In this document: positions 25,575-32,809 of the stretch, piece after piece | Numbering within the stretch: the stretch's first letter is position 1 | How the letters are laid out: every line of letters starts with the position of its first letter | Assembly: GCF_003002815.1 (NCBI RefSeq) | Contig: NZ_PVTF01000015.1 | Span: 124,001-188,000, forward strand | Direction of reading: 5' to 3' | Source: Umezawaea tangerina | GTDB lineage: Bacteria > Actinomycetota > Actinomycetes > Mycobacteriales > Pseudonocardiaceae | Length of the DNA stretch: 64,000 nucleotides | The notes under the pieces: generated by a model | What the model saw: the letters and a program-made list of their open reading frames with translations, nothing else | Database searches by the model: none | What the model was told of the DNA's origin: nothing | Position numbers and translations under genes: made by a program

Positions 25575-27162
25575 CCGTTTCCTCCTCGCCGGGGCCCCGC
25601 TCGGGCTCCGGACGCGCTCCTCGTCGTTTCTGGGTAAGGCTGAACGCCACGGCCAGCAGCCCGAGTGCGGACATCACCCACTCGGGCCAAGCACCAAGCC
25701 GAGTCGCCAGCGTAGTCTGCCCGCGCAGCGGCAACCTCTCGACCAGTGCCGCCGGGGTGAACATGCCCGTGCTCTGGCTCACCGAGCCGTCCGGGTGCAC
25801 GATCGCGCTGACCCCGCTCGTGGCCGCCACGACCACGGCCCGACCGTGCTCGACGGCGCGGATCCGCGACATCGAAAGCTGCTGGTAGGTCATCTCGGTG
25901 TACCCGAAAGTGGCGTTGTTCGTCGGGATCGCGATCAGGTTCGCCCCGGTCCTGACGTTCTCCCGGACGATCTCGTCGAACGCGACCTCGTAGCACGTGT
26001 CCAGCGACACCTTGGCCGGTCCCATGGTGAACCCGCTGGGGTCGGTGCCGGGCTGGAAGTTGTTCGCCCGGTCGACCAGCTTGGTGAAGATCCGGAAGAA
26101 CGACCGGTAGGGCATCGTCTCGCCGAACGGCTGGAGCTTGCGCTTCGTGTACTGGTCGGTCGGCCCCTTCTCCGGGTCCCAGAGGATCACCGTGTTGCGC
26201 GGCAGCCCGTCGTCGCCCAGCACGACCGCGCCGACCGCGATCGGCGCCTTGATCGCCTGGGCCGCCTGCTGGATGCGCAGGGCGGCGTCGGGGTTGCGGA
26301 ACGGGTCGATGTCCGAGGAGTTCTCCGGCCAGATCACCACGTCCGGCTGCTCCTGCTTGCCGTCCGCCACGTCCCGCGCCAGCTCCTCCGTGCGCTTCAC
26401 GTGGTTGTCCAGCACCGCCCGCCGCTGCGAGTTGAAGTCCAGCCCCGCGCGCGGCACGTTGCCCTGGATCGCCGCCACCACGGCCGTGCCCTCGCTCGCG
26501 TCGGTCCCCACCACCCCGTTCGCCGCCAGTCCCGCCGCCAACGGCACGACCACCAGCAGCCCCGACGGCCAGTCCCGGACGTTCCGCACCAGCCCGGCCA
26601 CCCCGAACCCGGTCAGCACCACCGCGAACCCGATCAGCGGCGCCCCGCCCAACGCCGCCAACGGCAGGTACCAGCCCTCCGGCTGCCCGAACGCGATCTT
26701 CCCCCACGGGAAGCCGCCGAACGGGAAGACGCCGCGCAGCGCCTCGTCCGCCACCCACAGCAACGCCCCCCACAGCGGTGCCAGCGGCAGTTTCGACACC
26801 ACCGCCATGGCGGCGGTACCCAGCCCGATCAGCGCCGCGCAGGCCAAGCTCAGGGGCAACCACGCGATCGCCCCCACGAACTCCCCGGTCCACGCCAACA
26901 ACGGCACCAGGAACCCCAACCCGAACAACACCCCGAACCCGAACCCCGCCCGCGCCCGCCGCCCGTGCAGCACCCACCCCAGGAAGGCGAAGCCGATCGG
27001 CGCGAGCCACCAGAGGGTGCGCGGCGGGAAGCTCAGGTAGACGAGCACACCGCCCGCCGCGGACAGGGCGGCACGAAGGAGAAGACCACGCACGTCACGC
27101 TCACGACGGCTGGGCGGGATATCGGCGACGGGAACATCCGCCACCACAGGGTTTGCGACCAC
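25549..27162 (-). CDS. lnt: Apolipoprotein N-acyltransferase
   Basis: The protein has about 537 residues: six or more N-terminal membrane helices (about 30-220), then a periplasmic nitrilase-fold domain with the Glu-Lys-Cys triad (E280 in VVIWPENSSD, Lys in YTKRKLQPFGE, Cys in LDTCYEVAF), and a final membrane helix. It N-acylates the diacylglyceryl-Cys of lipoproteins, several of which are encoded in this window. The overlap with the mannose synthase gene mirrors the two-domain Ppm1 fusion of mycobacteria. The start is uncertain; the GTG at 27162 lacks a ribosome binding site, and in-frame GTGs follow at 27147 and 27144. Confidence 0.9.
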   Translation of the reverse strand: MVANPVVADVPVADIPPSRRERDVRGLLLRAALSAAGGVLVYLSFPPRTLWWLAPIGFAFLGWVLHGRRARAGFGFGVLFGLGFLVPLLAWTGEFVGAIAWLPLSLACAALIGLGTAAMAVVSKLPLAPLWGALLWVADEALRGVFPFGGFPWGKIAFGQPEGWYLPLAALGGAPLIGFAVVLTGFGVAGLVRNVRDWPSGLLVVVPLAAGLAANGVVGTDASEGTAVVAAIQGNVPRAGLDFNSQRRAVLDNHVKRTEELARDVADGKQEQPDVVIWPENSSDIDPFRNPDAALRIQQAAQAIKAPIAVGAVVLGDDGLPRNTVILWDPEKGPTDQYTKRKLQPFGETMPYRSFFRIFTKLVDRANNFQPGTDPSGFTMGPAKVSLDTCYEVAFDEIVRENVRTGANLIAIPTNNATFGYTEMTYQQLSMSRIRAVEHGRAVVVAATSGVSAIVHPDGSVSQSTGMFTPAALVERLPLRGQTTLATRLGAWPEWVMSALGLLAVAFSLTQKRRGARPEPERGPGEEETDDGPAGAA

Positions 27163-27305
27163 CCGATGAGGGTACGAGCCCAAGGTCACGCCCCGGTGTG
27201 GTCGTCCCCCGCACACCCACCAGAACAGGACTCACCCGACAAAGCCCCCACGAAAAGCACTGACAAGAACGGATCGCACCACCACAAACAGACAACGAAG
27301 GCCTT

Positions 27306-27667
27306 CACCCGACGCGCAGCGAGGCATCCCGACCCGGCGCAGCCGCCACCTCGCATCCGGCGCGGAGCGCCCGCCCGCTTCGTCCGACGCGCAGCGAGGA
27401 TGCCCCGTCCAACGGCGAAGCCGAGGATCCCCACGACGGGCGCAGCCCGGCCCCGCGCACCCGGCGCGGAGCGCCCCACCGCCTTGTCCGCCGCGAAGCA
27501 AGGATGCCCAGTCGGCGACAGCCGATGCCTGAGTCGGACGCAGTCCGATACTGGCGAAGCCAGATCCCCCTCCGCCCCCGATACACAGCGCCCTCCTGTC
27601 GCACCCCTTCTTGTCAAGATAGCTTTATCGTCTTGACAAGAAGGGGTGCGACATTGAGACAATTGCG
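27306..27667 (-). repeat. Palindrome/hairpin-array element, copy 1
   Basis: This non-coding element is read on the minus strand. It comprises a 16-base conserved leader (27667 to 27652), a long palindrome (27597-27653), an AGGAGGG-GTG block (just below 27597), then about 290 bases of consecutive short stem-loops (for example CTGGC-TTC-GCCAG, TCGGAC-GCA-GTCCGA). The array contains a homologous unit twice, at 27352-27410 and 27456-27514 (104-base period). A second copy in opposite orientation lies at 57420-57640. Open frames run through it in several registers but are not conserved between copies. It fills most of the gap between lnt and the pspC-like gene. Confidence 0.75.
27597..27653. repeat. 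Long perfect palindrome, copy 1
   Basis: Perfect 23-bp arms flank an 11-base loop (27620-27630). The inner ten base pairs (CTTGTCAAGA / TCTTGACAAG) and the loop are shared with the palindrome at 57434-57488. The outer arm differs completely in sequence yet is fully self-complementary. As RNA it would form a very stable hairpin immediately before an AGGAGGG. Confidence 0.9.
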
Positions 27668-27678
27668 CTGCGGGGTCT

Positions 27679-27754
27679 GGGCTTCGCTACGCGGTCAGGC
27701 CTTGGCTACTCGGTCAGGACTTCACTACGCGGCCAGGCCTTCGCCACGAGGCCA
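27679..27754. repeat. Four tandem 19-bp repeats
   Basis: Four contiguous 19-base units start at 27679, 27698, 27717 and 27736. Each follows the pattern GGNCTTNGCTACNCGGTCA with a few substitutions. They abut the leader of palindrome element copy 1. The 19-base period (not a multiple of three) and the lack of a gene argue for non-coding DNA. No equivalent array flanks the second element copy. Confidence 0.8.
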
Positions 27755-27863
27755 GACCAAAGGTTGCCTCCCCACCCCCATGACAACTCCCACACTCCCC
27801 TGACCCCCCACTTCAGGGTCTTCACCGATGCGCGGGGGGTTTGGCCGCGGGCACTCTTGTGTC

Positions 27864-28052
27864 ATGACTTCCACGTTGACGAGGCCCCAGCACAAGAAGG
27901 TCATCGCCGGTGTCTGCGCCGGCCTGGCCGACCGTTTCGGCATGAAGCCCAACACGATGAGGTTGATCTTCGTGTTGTCGTGCCTGCTCCCCGGACCCCA
28001 GTTCGTCGTCTACCTCGTCCTGTGGGTGATGATGCCCAAGGCCGGCTACTGA
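27864..28052 (+). CDS. PspC-domain membrane protein
   Basis: This 62-residue protein is almost entirely a PspC domain: KKVIAGVCAGLADRFGM, then NTMRLIFVLSCLLPGPQFVVYL and a final VLWVMMPK, giving one or two membrane-associated helices. Stand-alone short PspC proteins are widespread in actinomycetes and are thought to relate to envelope stress. The ATG at 27864 places the conserved domain about 10 residues in. No strong ribosome binding site is present. Confidence 0.88.
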   Translation: MTSTLTRPQHKKVIAGVCAGLADRFGMKPNTMRLIFVLSCLLPGPQFVVYLVLWVMMPKAGY

Positions 28053-28097
28053 CCCCTCCGAGCGGCCCCCGATAAGATCGTCGCAACGACTACGGGG

Positions 28098-31010
28098 GTG
28101 GCGGTGCGGCGCTGGGAATTCCTGGTGCTCGGACCGCTCGAGGTTCGGGACGGCGGGCGGGTGGTGGCCATCCGCTCCGCCAAGCAGCGCGTGCTGTTGT
28201 CCGCGTTGCTGGCCAGGCCGAACGAGCCCGTGCACGTCGACGAGCTCATCGACCACCTGTGGGGTGCCGGCGCGCCGGGTGCGGCGCGCGGCACCCTGCA
28301 GACGTACGTGATGCGCCTTCGGCAGTTCCTGGACGACGGGTCGGCGCGGGAGGTCGTGCGCACCACCGCGACCGGGTACTCGATCCACGTCGACTCCGAC
28401 CGGCTCGACCTGACCAGGTTCCGGGAGCTGCGAGCACGGGCGCGGGCGGCCGAGGAGGCCGGGGACCTGGACGCGGAGTCCGCGTTCCTGGACGAGGCCG
28501 TGCGGCTGTGGCGGGGGCCCGCGTTCGACCAGGTCCCGTCCAGGCGGGACGGGAGCGCGGACTCCGACCGGTTGGACGAGCAGCGGTGGGAGGCGGTCGA
28601 GCGCCGCAACGAGGTGGAGCTGCTGCTCGGCAGGCACGAGAGCCTGGTCGACGACCTGTTGGCGCTGGTCGCGCTGCACCCGTTGCGGGAGCGCTTCTGG
28701 GCGCAGCTGATGTCCGCGCAGCACCGCGGCGGCCGCCAGGCGCAGGCCCTCGACACCTACCGGCGGGCCCGCGAGGTGCTCGCCGAGGAGCTGGGCATCG
28801 AGCCCAACGCCGAGCTGCGCAGGCTCCACCAGGCCGTGCTCGCGGGGCGGACCGGTCCCGCGTGGCTGCCGCCCGCGGTGCCCGACTTCACCGGGCGGGC
28901 CGCCGAGGTCGAGGCGATCACGACCGGGCTGCGGGGCGTGTGGACGATCACCGGGCCCGGCGGTGTCGGCAAGACGACGCTGGCCGTGCACGTGGCGCAC
29001 CTGGTGCGCGCCGACTACCCCGACGGCCAGCTGTACCTGAACCTGCGCGGCACCGGGGTCGACCCGACCGAGGCGCTGGACCGGCTGCTGCGCGGCCTCG
29101 GGGTGCCCGGCAGCGCGATCCCGGCGTCGCTGGACGACCGGATCGGCCTCTACCGCGACCGGCTGGCCGACCGGCGGGTGCTGGTCGTGCTGGACAACGC
29201 CGCCGAGGAGGCCCAGGTCCGCCCCCTGCTGCCCGGAACGCCGACAGCGGCCGTGCTGGTCACCAGCCGGGCCGCGCTGGCGGGGCTGGAGGGGGCGCGG
29301 GTCGTCCCGCTGGGCGTGTTCCCGGCCGAGGACGCGCTGGGCCTGCTCCGCGGTGCGCTGGGCGCGCGGCGGGTGGACGCCGAGCCCGAGGCGGCGCGCG
29401 AGATCACCGGGTACTGCGGCAGCCTGCCGCTGGCGCTGCGCATCGCCGCCGGTCGGCTGGTGGCACGCCCGCACTGGCGCCTCTCGCAGCTCGCCGGCAG
29501 GTTGGAGGACCAGCGCGGCAGGCTCGACGAGCTGCGGGTGGGCGACCTGGACGTGCGGGCCAGCCTGGCGCTGAGCCACGACGGCCTGACCCCCGCGCGG
29601 CGGCGGCTGTTCGGGCTGCTGGCGCGGCTCGACGCGGTGGACTTCTCCGCGAGCACGGCCGCTCCCCTGCTGGACGTCGGGCTGGACGAGGCCGAGGAGC
29701 ACGTCGAGGCGCTGGTGGACGCGCGGCTGGTCGACCTGGCCGGGCGCGACGTGCTGGGGCGGCAGCGGTACCGGCTGCACGACCTGGTGCGGGTGTTCGG
29801 CCGCGAGGTCGCCGACGACGACCCCGCTCCCCTGCGCAGGCTGTTCGACACGTGGTGCGACCTGGCCGAACGGGTCGACGCCGACCTGCCGCAGGAGGCG
29901 CTGCGGCTGCCGGTGCGGCCGCGGCCGGACTCCGAGCTCGCCGACCGGCTGCTGGCCGACCCGGTGGCGTGGCTGGACGCGGAATGGCTCGGCATCCGGG
30001 CCGCGGTGGCGCAGGCGGCCGCGCTGGGGATGGCCGAGCAGGTGTGCGGGCTGGTGATCGCGACGGGGGCGTTCTGCGACCTGCGGGCCCGGTTCGACGA
30101 CTGGGCGTGGCTGATCGAGGTGGCGCTGCCGTTCGCGACCTGGCGCACCGAGGCGGTGCTGGTGCAGCAGCGCGGGATCCTGCGGGTGCGGCAGCACCGG
30201 TTCGACGAGGCCGAGGCGGACTTCGACCGCGCGCGGCTGGGCTTCGAGTCGGTCGGCGACGACTGGGGCTCCGCGTACGCCTGGTACGCGTCGGGGTGGA
30301 TGCACGAGTGGCGCGGGCGGCCGGAGCGGGCGCGCGAGTGCCACCGGCAGGCGACGGCGCGGTTCCGGACGTCGGGCAACGCGCTCGGCGAGGTCGAGGT
30401 GCTGGCGTCGTTGGGGGCGATCGCGCGGCGCGCGGGCGACTTCGACGAGGCGCGCGGGCACCTGACCCGCTGCCACGACCTGGCCACGGTCCTGGACGAC
30501 GAGCGCGGGACGTTCGGCGCCGTGCTGGAGCTGGGGCGGCTGCTGCGGTTCACCGGCGAGCTGGAGGCCTCCGCCCACCGCCTGGCCACCGCGCTCACCA
30601 TGGCCGAGCGGATGGGCGACCCGGACATGGCGGCGATCATCCGGCTGTTCCTGGCGGACGCGCTGCTGCGCGCCGGGCACGTGGAGGCCGTCGACGAGCT
30701 GGTGCGGCAGGCGCACGAGTACCTGGAGGAGCACGACGACCGGGTCGGCCTGGTGTGGTCGTGGCGGCTGCTCAGCGCGCGTTCCGCCGACCCCGTGACC
30801 GCGCTGGGGTGGGCGGGACGCGCGCTGGACGGGGCCGAGGAGCTGGACCTCCCGCCCGAGGTGGCGCGGTCGCTGTGCACGCTCGGGTACGCGCTCGCCG
30901 GCGTCGGGCGGCACGACGAGGCGGTGCGGGCCTGGGAGCGGGCCGCGGCGCTGTTCGTCGAGGCCGGTTTCCACGCCGAGGCGGCCGAGGTGCCGGTTCA
31001 GGCCAGGTAG
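28098..31010 (+). CDS. AfsR/SARP-type regulator (BTAD, NB-ARC, TPR)
   Basis: This regulator of about 970 residues has an OmpR-like winged helix (about 5-95, LGPLEVRDGG), a bacterial transcriptional activation domain (about 100-250, ending in REVLAEELGIEPNAELRRLH), an NB-ARC ATPase (about 265-520; P-loop GPGGVGKTT, Walker B VLVVLDNAA, CGSLPLALRIAAG) and a long C-terminal TPR-like region. AfsR-type proteins activate specialised metabolism or development after ATP-dependent oligomerisation. The start is a GTG at 28098, or a GTG two codons later. No biosynthetic cluster is adjacent, so it may be a pleiotropic regulator. Its stop overlaps the convergent permease stop by 13 bases. Confidence 0.9.
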   Translation: MAVRRWEFLVLGPLEVRDGGRVVAIRSAKQRVLLSALLARPNEPVHVDELIDHLWGAGAPGAARGTLQTYVMRLRQFLDDGSAREVVRTTATGYSIHVDSDRLDLTRFRELRARARAAEEAGDLDAESAFLDEAVRLWRGPAFDQVPSRRDGSADSDRLDEQRWEAVERRNEVELLLGRHESLVDDLLALVALHPLRERFWAQLMSAQHRGGRQAQALDTYRRAREVLAEELGIEPNAELRRLHQAVLAGRTGPAWLPPAVPDFTGRAAEVEAITTGLRGVWTITGPGGVGKTTLAVHVAHLVRADYPDGQLYLNLRGTGVDPTEALDRLLRGLGVPGSAIPASLDDRIGLYRDRLADRRVLVVLDNAAEEAQVRPLLPGTPTAAVLVTSRAALAGLEGARVVPLGVFPAEDALGLLRGALGARRVDAEPEAAREITGYCGSLPLALRIAAGRLVARPHWRLSQLAGRLEDQRGRLDELRVGDLDVRASLALSHDGLTPARRRLFGLLARLDAVDFSASTAAPLLDVGLDEAEEHVEALVDARLVDLAGRDVLGRQRYRLHDLVRVFGREVADDDPAPLRRLFDTWCDLAERVDADLPQEALRLPVRPRPDSELADRLLADPVAWLDAEWLGIRAAVAQAAALGMAEQVCGLVIATGAFCDLRARFDDWAWLIEVALPFATWRTEAVLVQQRGILRVRQHRFDEAEADFDRARLGFESVGDDWGSAYAWYASGWMHEWRGRPERARECHRQATARFRTSGNALGEVEVLASLGAIARRAGDFDEARGHLTRCHDLATVLDDERGTFGAVLELGRLLRFTGELEASAHRLATALTMAERMGDPDMAAIIRLFLADALLRAGHVEAVDELVRQAHEYLEEHDDRVGLVWSWRLLSARSADPVTALGWAGRALDGAEELDLPPEVARSLCTLGYALAGVGRHDEAVRAWERAAALFVEAGFHAEAAEVPVQAR

Positions 31011-32278
31011 AGCACGGTGGTCAGCACCAGCCCGCCGATGGCGACGAGCCAGGTGTAGGGCAGGGTCGAGGCCATCACCCGCTCCGGGCGGACGCCCGCG
31101 TACTGGGCGCTCCACACGGTCTGGGTGCTGGTCGGGTCGGAGACGCCGAGCACCTGCCCGTAAGACGCCATCAGGCCGAGCACCGCCGTGGCCGGGTAGA
31201 CGCCGCCGGACACCAGCACGCCCGCGACGCCCGCGCCGAGGCCGTAGACGTTGAACGGCCCCCGGTACAGGCACAGCGGCACCAGCGCGGCGAACACGAG
31301 CACGAACGGCAGCGTCCCGGACGGGCTGAGCGCCGAGACGATCGGCGTCAGCGCGTCGACCGCGCCGGGCAGCCGCACGGCCGAGAGCAGCATCCCGATC
31401 GCCACGAACAGCACGATCGGCGGCGCGGCCACGTCGAACGCCCGGTACAGCGAGCGCAGCGCCCGTTCGCCGAGCTTGCCCGGCCGGGTCGTCGTCACCA
31501 GCGCGAACACCACGCCCGCCAGCAGGGACGGCACGATCGGCACGTGGAGGCCGAGCGCCAGCACGATCGGCACCAGCGGGGAGACCAGCGCGTACCAGGG
31601 CGCGTCGCCGCGGCGGACCCGCGTGGACGGCTTAGGGTCGAGCCGGACGGCCCAGGCGTGCCGGGCGCCGCGGCGGCGGGTCTCGACCAGGATGTAGAGC
31701 AGGCTGCCGACCAGCACGACCGGGAACAGCTTGAGCTGGAACGACCGGACCTGGTCGATCGGCAGCTTGATCGCGTCGGACAGGAACTGCCAGCCGATCA
31801 GGTCCAGCGGCAGACCGGTCGCGATGCCCATCAGCACGGTGCCGCCCGCGACCACGGGCCGGACGCCGACGGCGATCATGGCCGGGATGCCGACCACACC
31901 AGCGAGCATCGCGGCGGGCGCGGAGCCGGTGATGCTGCCGCACAGGACGGCCACGACGTACACGCCGAGCGCGACGACCACCGGGCGTTCGCCGCCGAAC
32001 TCGACGATCTTGCGGACGAGCGTGGCGGCGATGCCGGTGTCCTCCATCAGCGTGCCCAGCCACGAGCCGAGCAGCACCGCGACCATCGTCGCGGCCAGCA
32101 GGGTAGAGCCGGTCTGCAGGACGGTCGTGCCGACGCTGTTCTTGTCCCCCAGCACGGAGGCGCCCGCGAGCAGGGCGATCACGACCGACATGAGGCCGAG
32201 CGCGAACGCGGTGGGCAGCACGCGGGTGAGCATCAGGACGACCCCGACGGCCATCACGGCCAGGATTGCGTATCCCAC
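30998..32278 (-). CDS. Ion-transporter-superfamily permease
   Basis: This 426-residue integral membrane protein has roughly 11-12 hydrophobic helices and two similar halves, each with a re-entrant-like Gly/Ser/Ala-rich segment (CGSITGSAPAAMLAGVVG and LCLYRGPFNVYGLGAGVAG). The architecture resembles Na+- or H+-coupled organic acid carriers of the ion transporter superfamily (citrate/gluconate/dicarboxylate type). It is the last gene of the LacI-headed operon, so it likely imports the compound processed by the oxidoreductase and hydantoinase. The substrate is unknown. It starts three bases after the HExxH gene. Confidence 0.78.
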   Translation of the reverse strand: MGYAILAVMAVGVVLMLTRVLPTAFALGLMSVVIALLAGASVLGDKNSVGTTVLQTGSTLLAATMVAVLLGSWLGTLMEDTGIAATLVRKIVEFGGERPVVVALGVYVVAVLCGSITGSAPAAMLAGVVGIPAMIAVGVRPVVAGGTVLMGIATGLPLDLIGWQFLSDAIKLPIDQVRSFQLKLFPVVLVGSLLYILVETRRRGARHAWAVRLDPKPSTRVRRGDAPWYALVSPLVPIVLALGLHVPIVPSLLAGVVFALVTTTRPGKLGERALRSLYRAFDVAAPPIVLFVAIGMLLSAVRLPGAVDALTPIVSALSPSGTLPFVLVFAALVPLCLYRGPFNVYGLGAGVAGVLVSGGVYPATAVLGLMASYGQVLGVSDPTSTQTVWSAQYAGVRPERVMASTLPYTWLVAIGGLVLTTVLYLA

Positions 32279-32281
32279 GGG

Positions 32282-32809
32282 TCAACCTCCGAGTTCGGCC
32301 AGGGCGGCGGACAGCTGCAGGGGGCTGCGCCGCAGGCCGCTGGCGCGGTGGGCGTAGCGGTGGGCGACGACCTCGTCGGCGCCCACGACGTGGCCGCGGA
32401 CCCGGAGCGGGCCGACGCGGCAGACGACGTGGTCGAGGCGGCGGCGCAGGTCGCGCGCCAGCCCGCCGTGCAGCCGGTGGTGCACGACCTCGTGCGCCAC
32501 GGCGGCCGCGCGCAGCGCCTCGGGCGTGACGTCGGTCCAGCCCTTGCGGGTGGCGACCTCGGCGAGCAGCGCGAGGCTGTCGGTGCGCACGGTGACGGTG
32601 CGCGTGCGGGTGTCGTACTCGGCGAGCGTCACCAGGTGGTCGGTGACACCGCCGGACTCCTCGACCACGCGGACGTCCGGCGGCTCCACGGGGAGCTCGT
32701 CGGCGAACGCCAGCGCGGTGGCGGCCCAACCGCGGAGCTGCTCGTCGGAGCGGTCCTCGTGCGTCGGCGTGGCCCTGAGCAGTGCCACGGCCAGGTCCTC
32801 GTCGGTCAT
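32282..32809 (-). CDS. Hypothetical protein with HExxH motif
   Basis: This is a 175-residue soluble protein that I do not recognise. Its one striking motif is HEVVHHRLHGG (H106, E107, H110), the zinc-metallopeptidase-type HExxH within AAAVAHEVVHHRLH, with a Tyr/His-containing C-terminal region (GADEVVAHRYAHR) that could supply a third ligand. The N-terminus is acidic. The ATG overlaps the hydantoinase stop by four bases and the permease gene follows after three bases, so it belongs to the catabolic operon. It could be a small peptidase-like or hydrolase accessory protein; this is inference from the motif alone. Confidence 0.65.
   Translation of the reverse strand: MTDEDLAVALLRATPTHEDRSDEQLRGWAATALAFADELPVEPPDVRVVEESGGVTDHLVTLAEYDTRTRTVTVRTDSLALLAEVATRKGWTDVTPEALRAAAVAHEVVHHRLHGGLARDLRRRLDHVVCRVGPLRVRGHVVGADEVVAHRYAHRASGLRRSPLQLSAALAELGG

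Noticed and set aside
27679-27754. CRISPR-like array
   Set aside because: The units are contiguous 19-mers with no unique spacers and no cas genes are present in the window.
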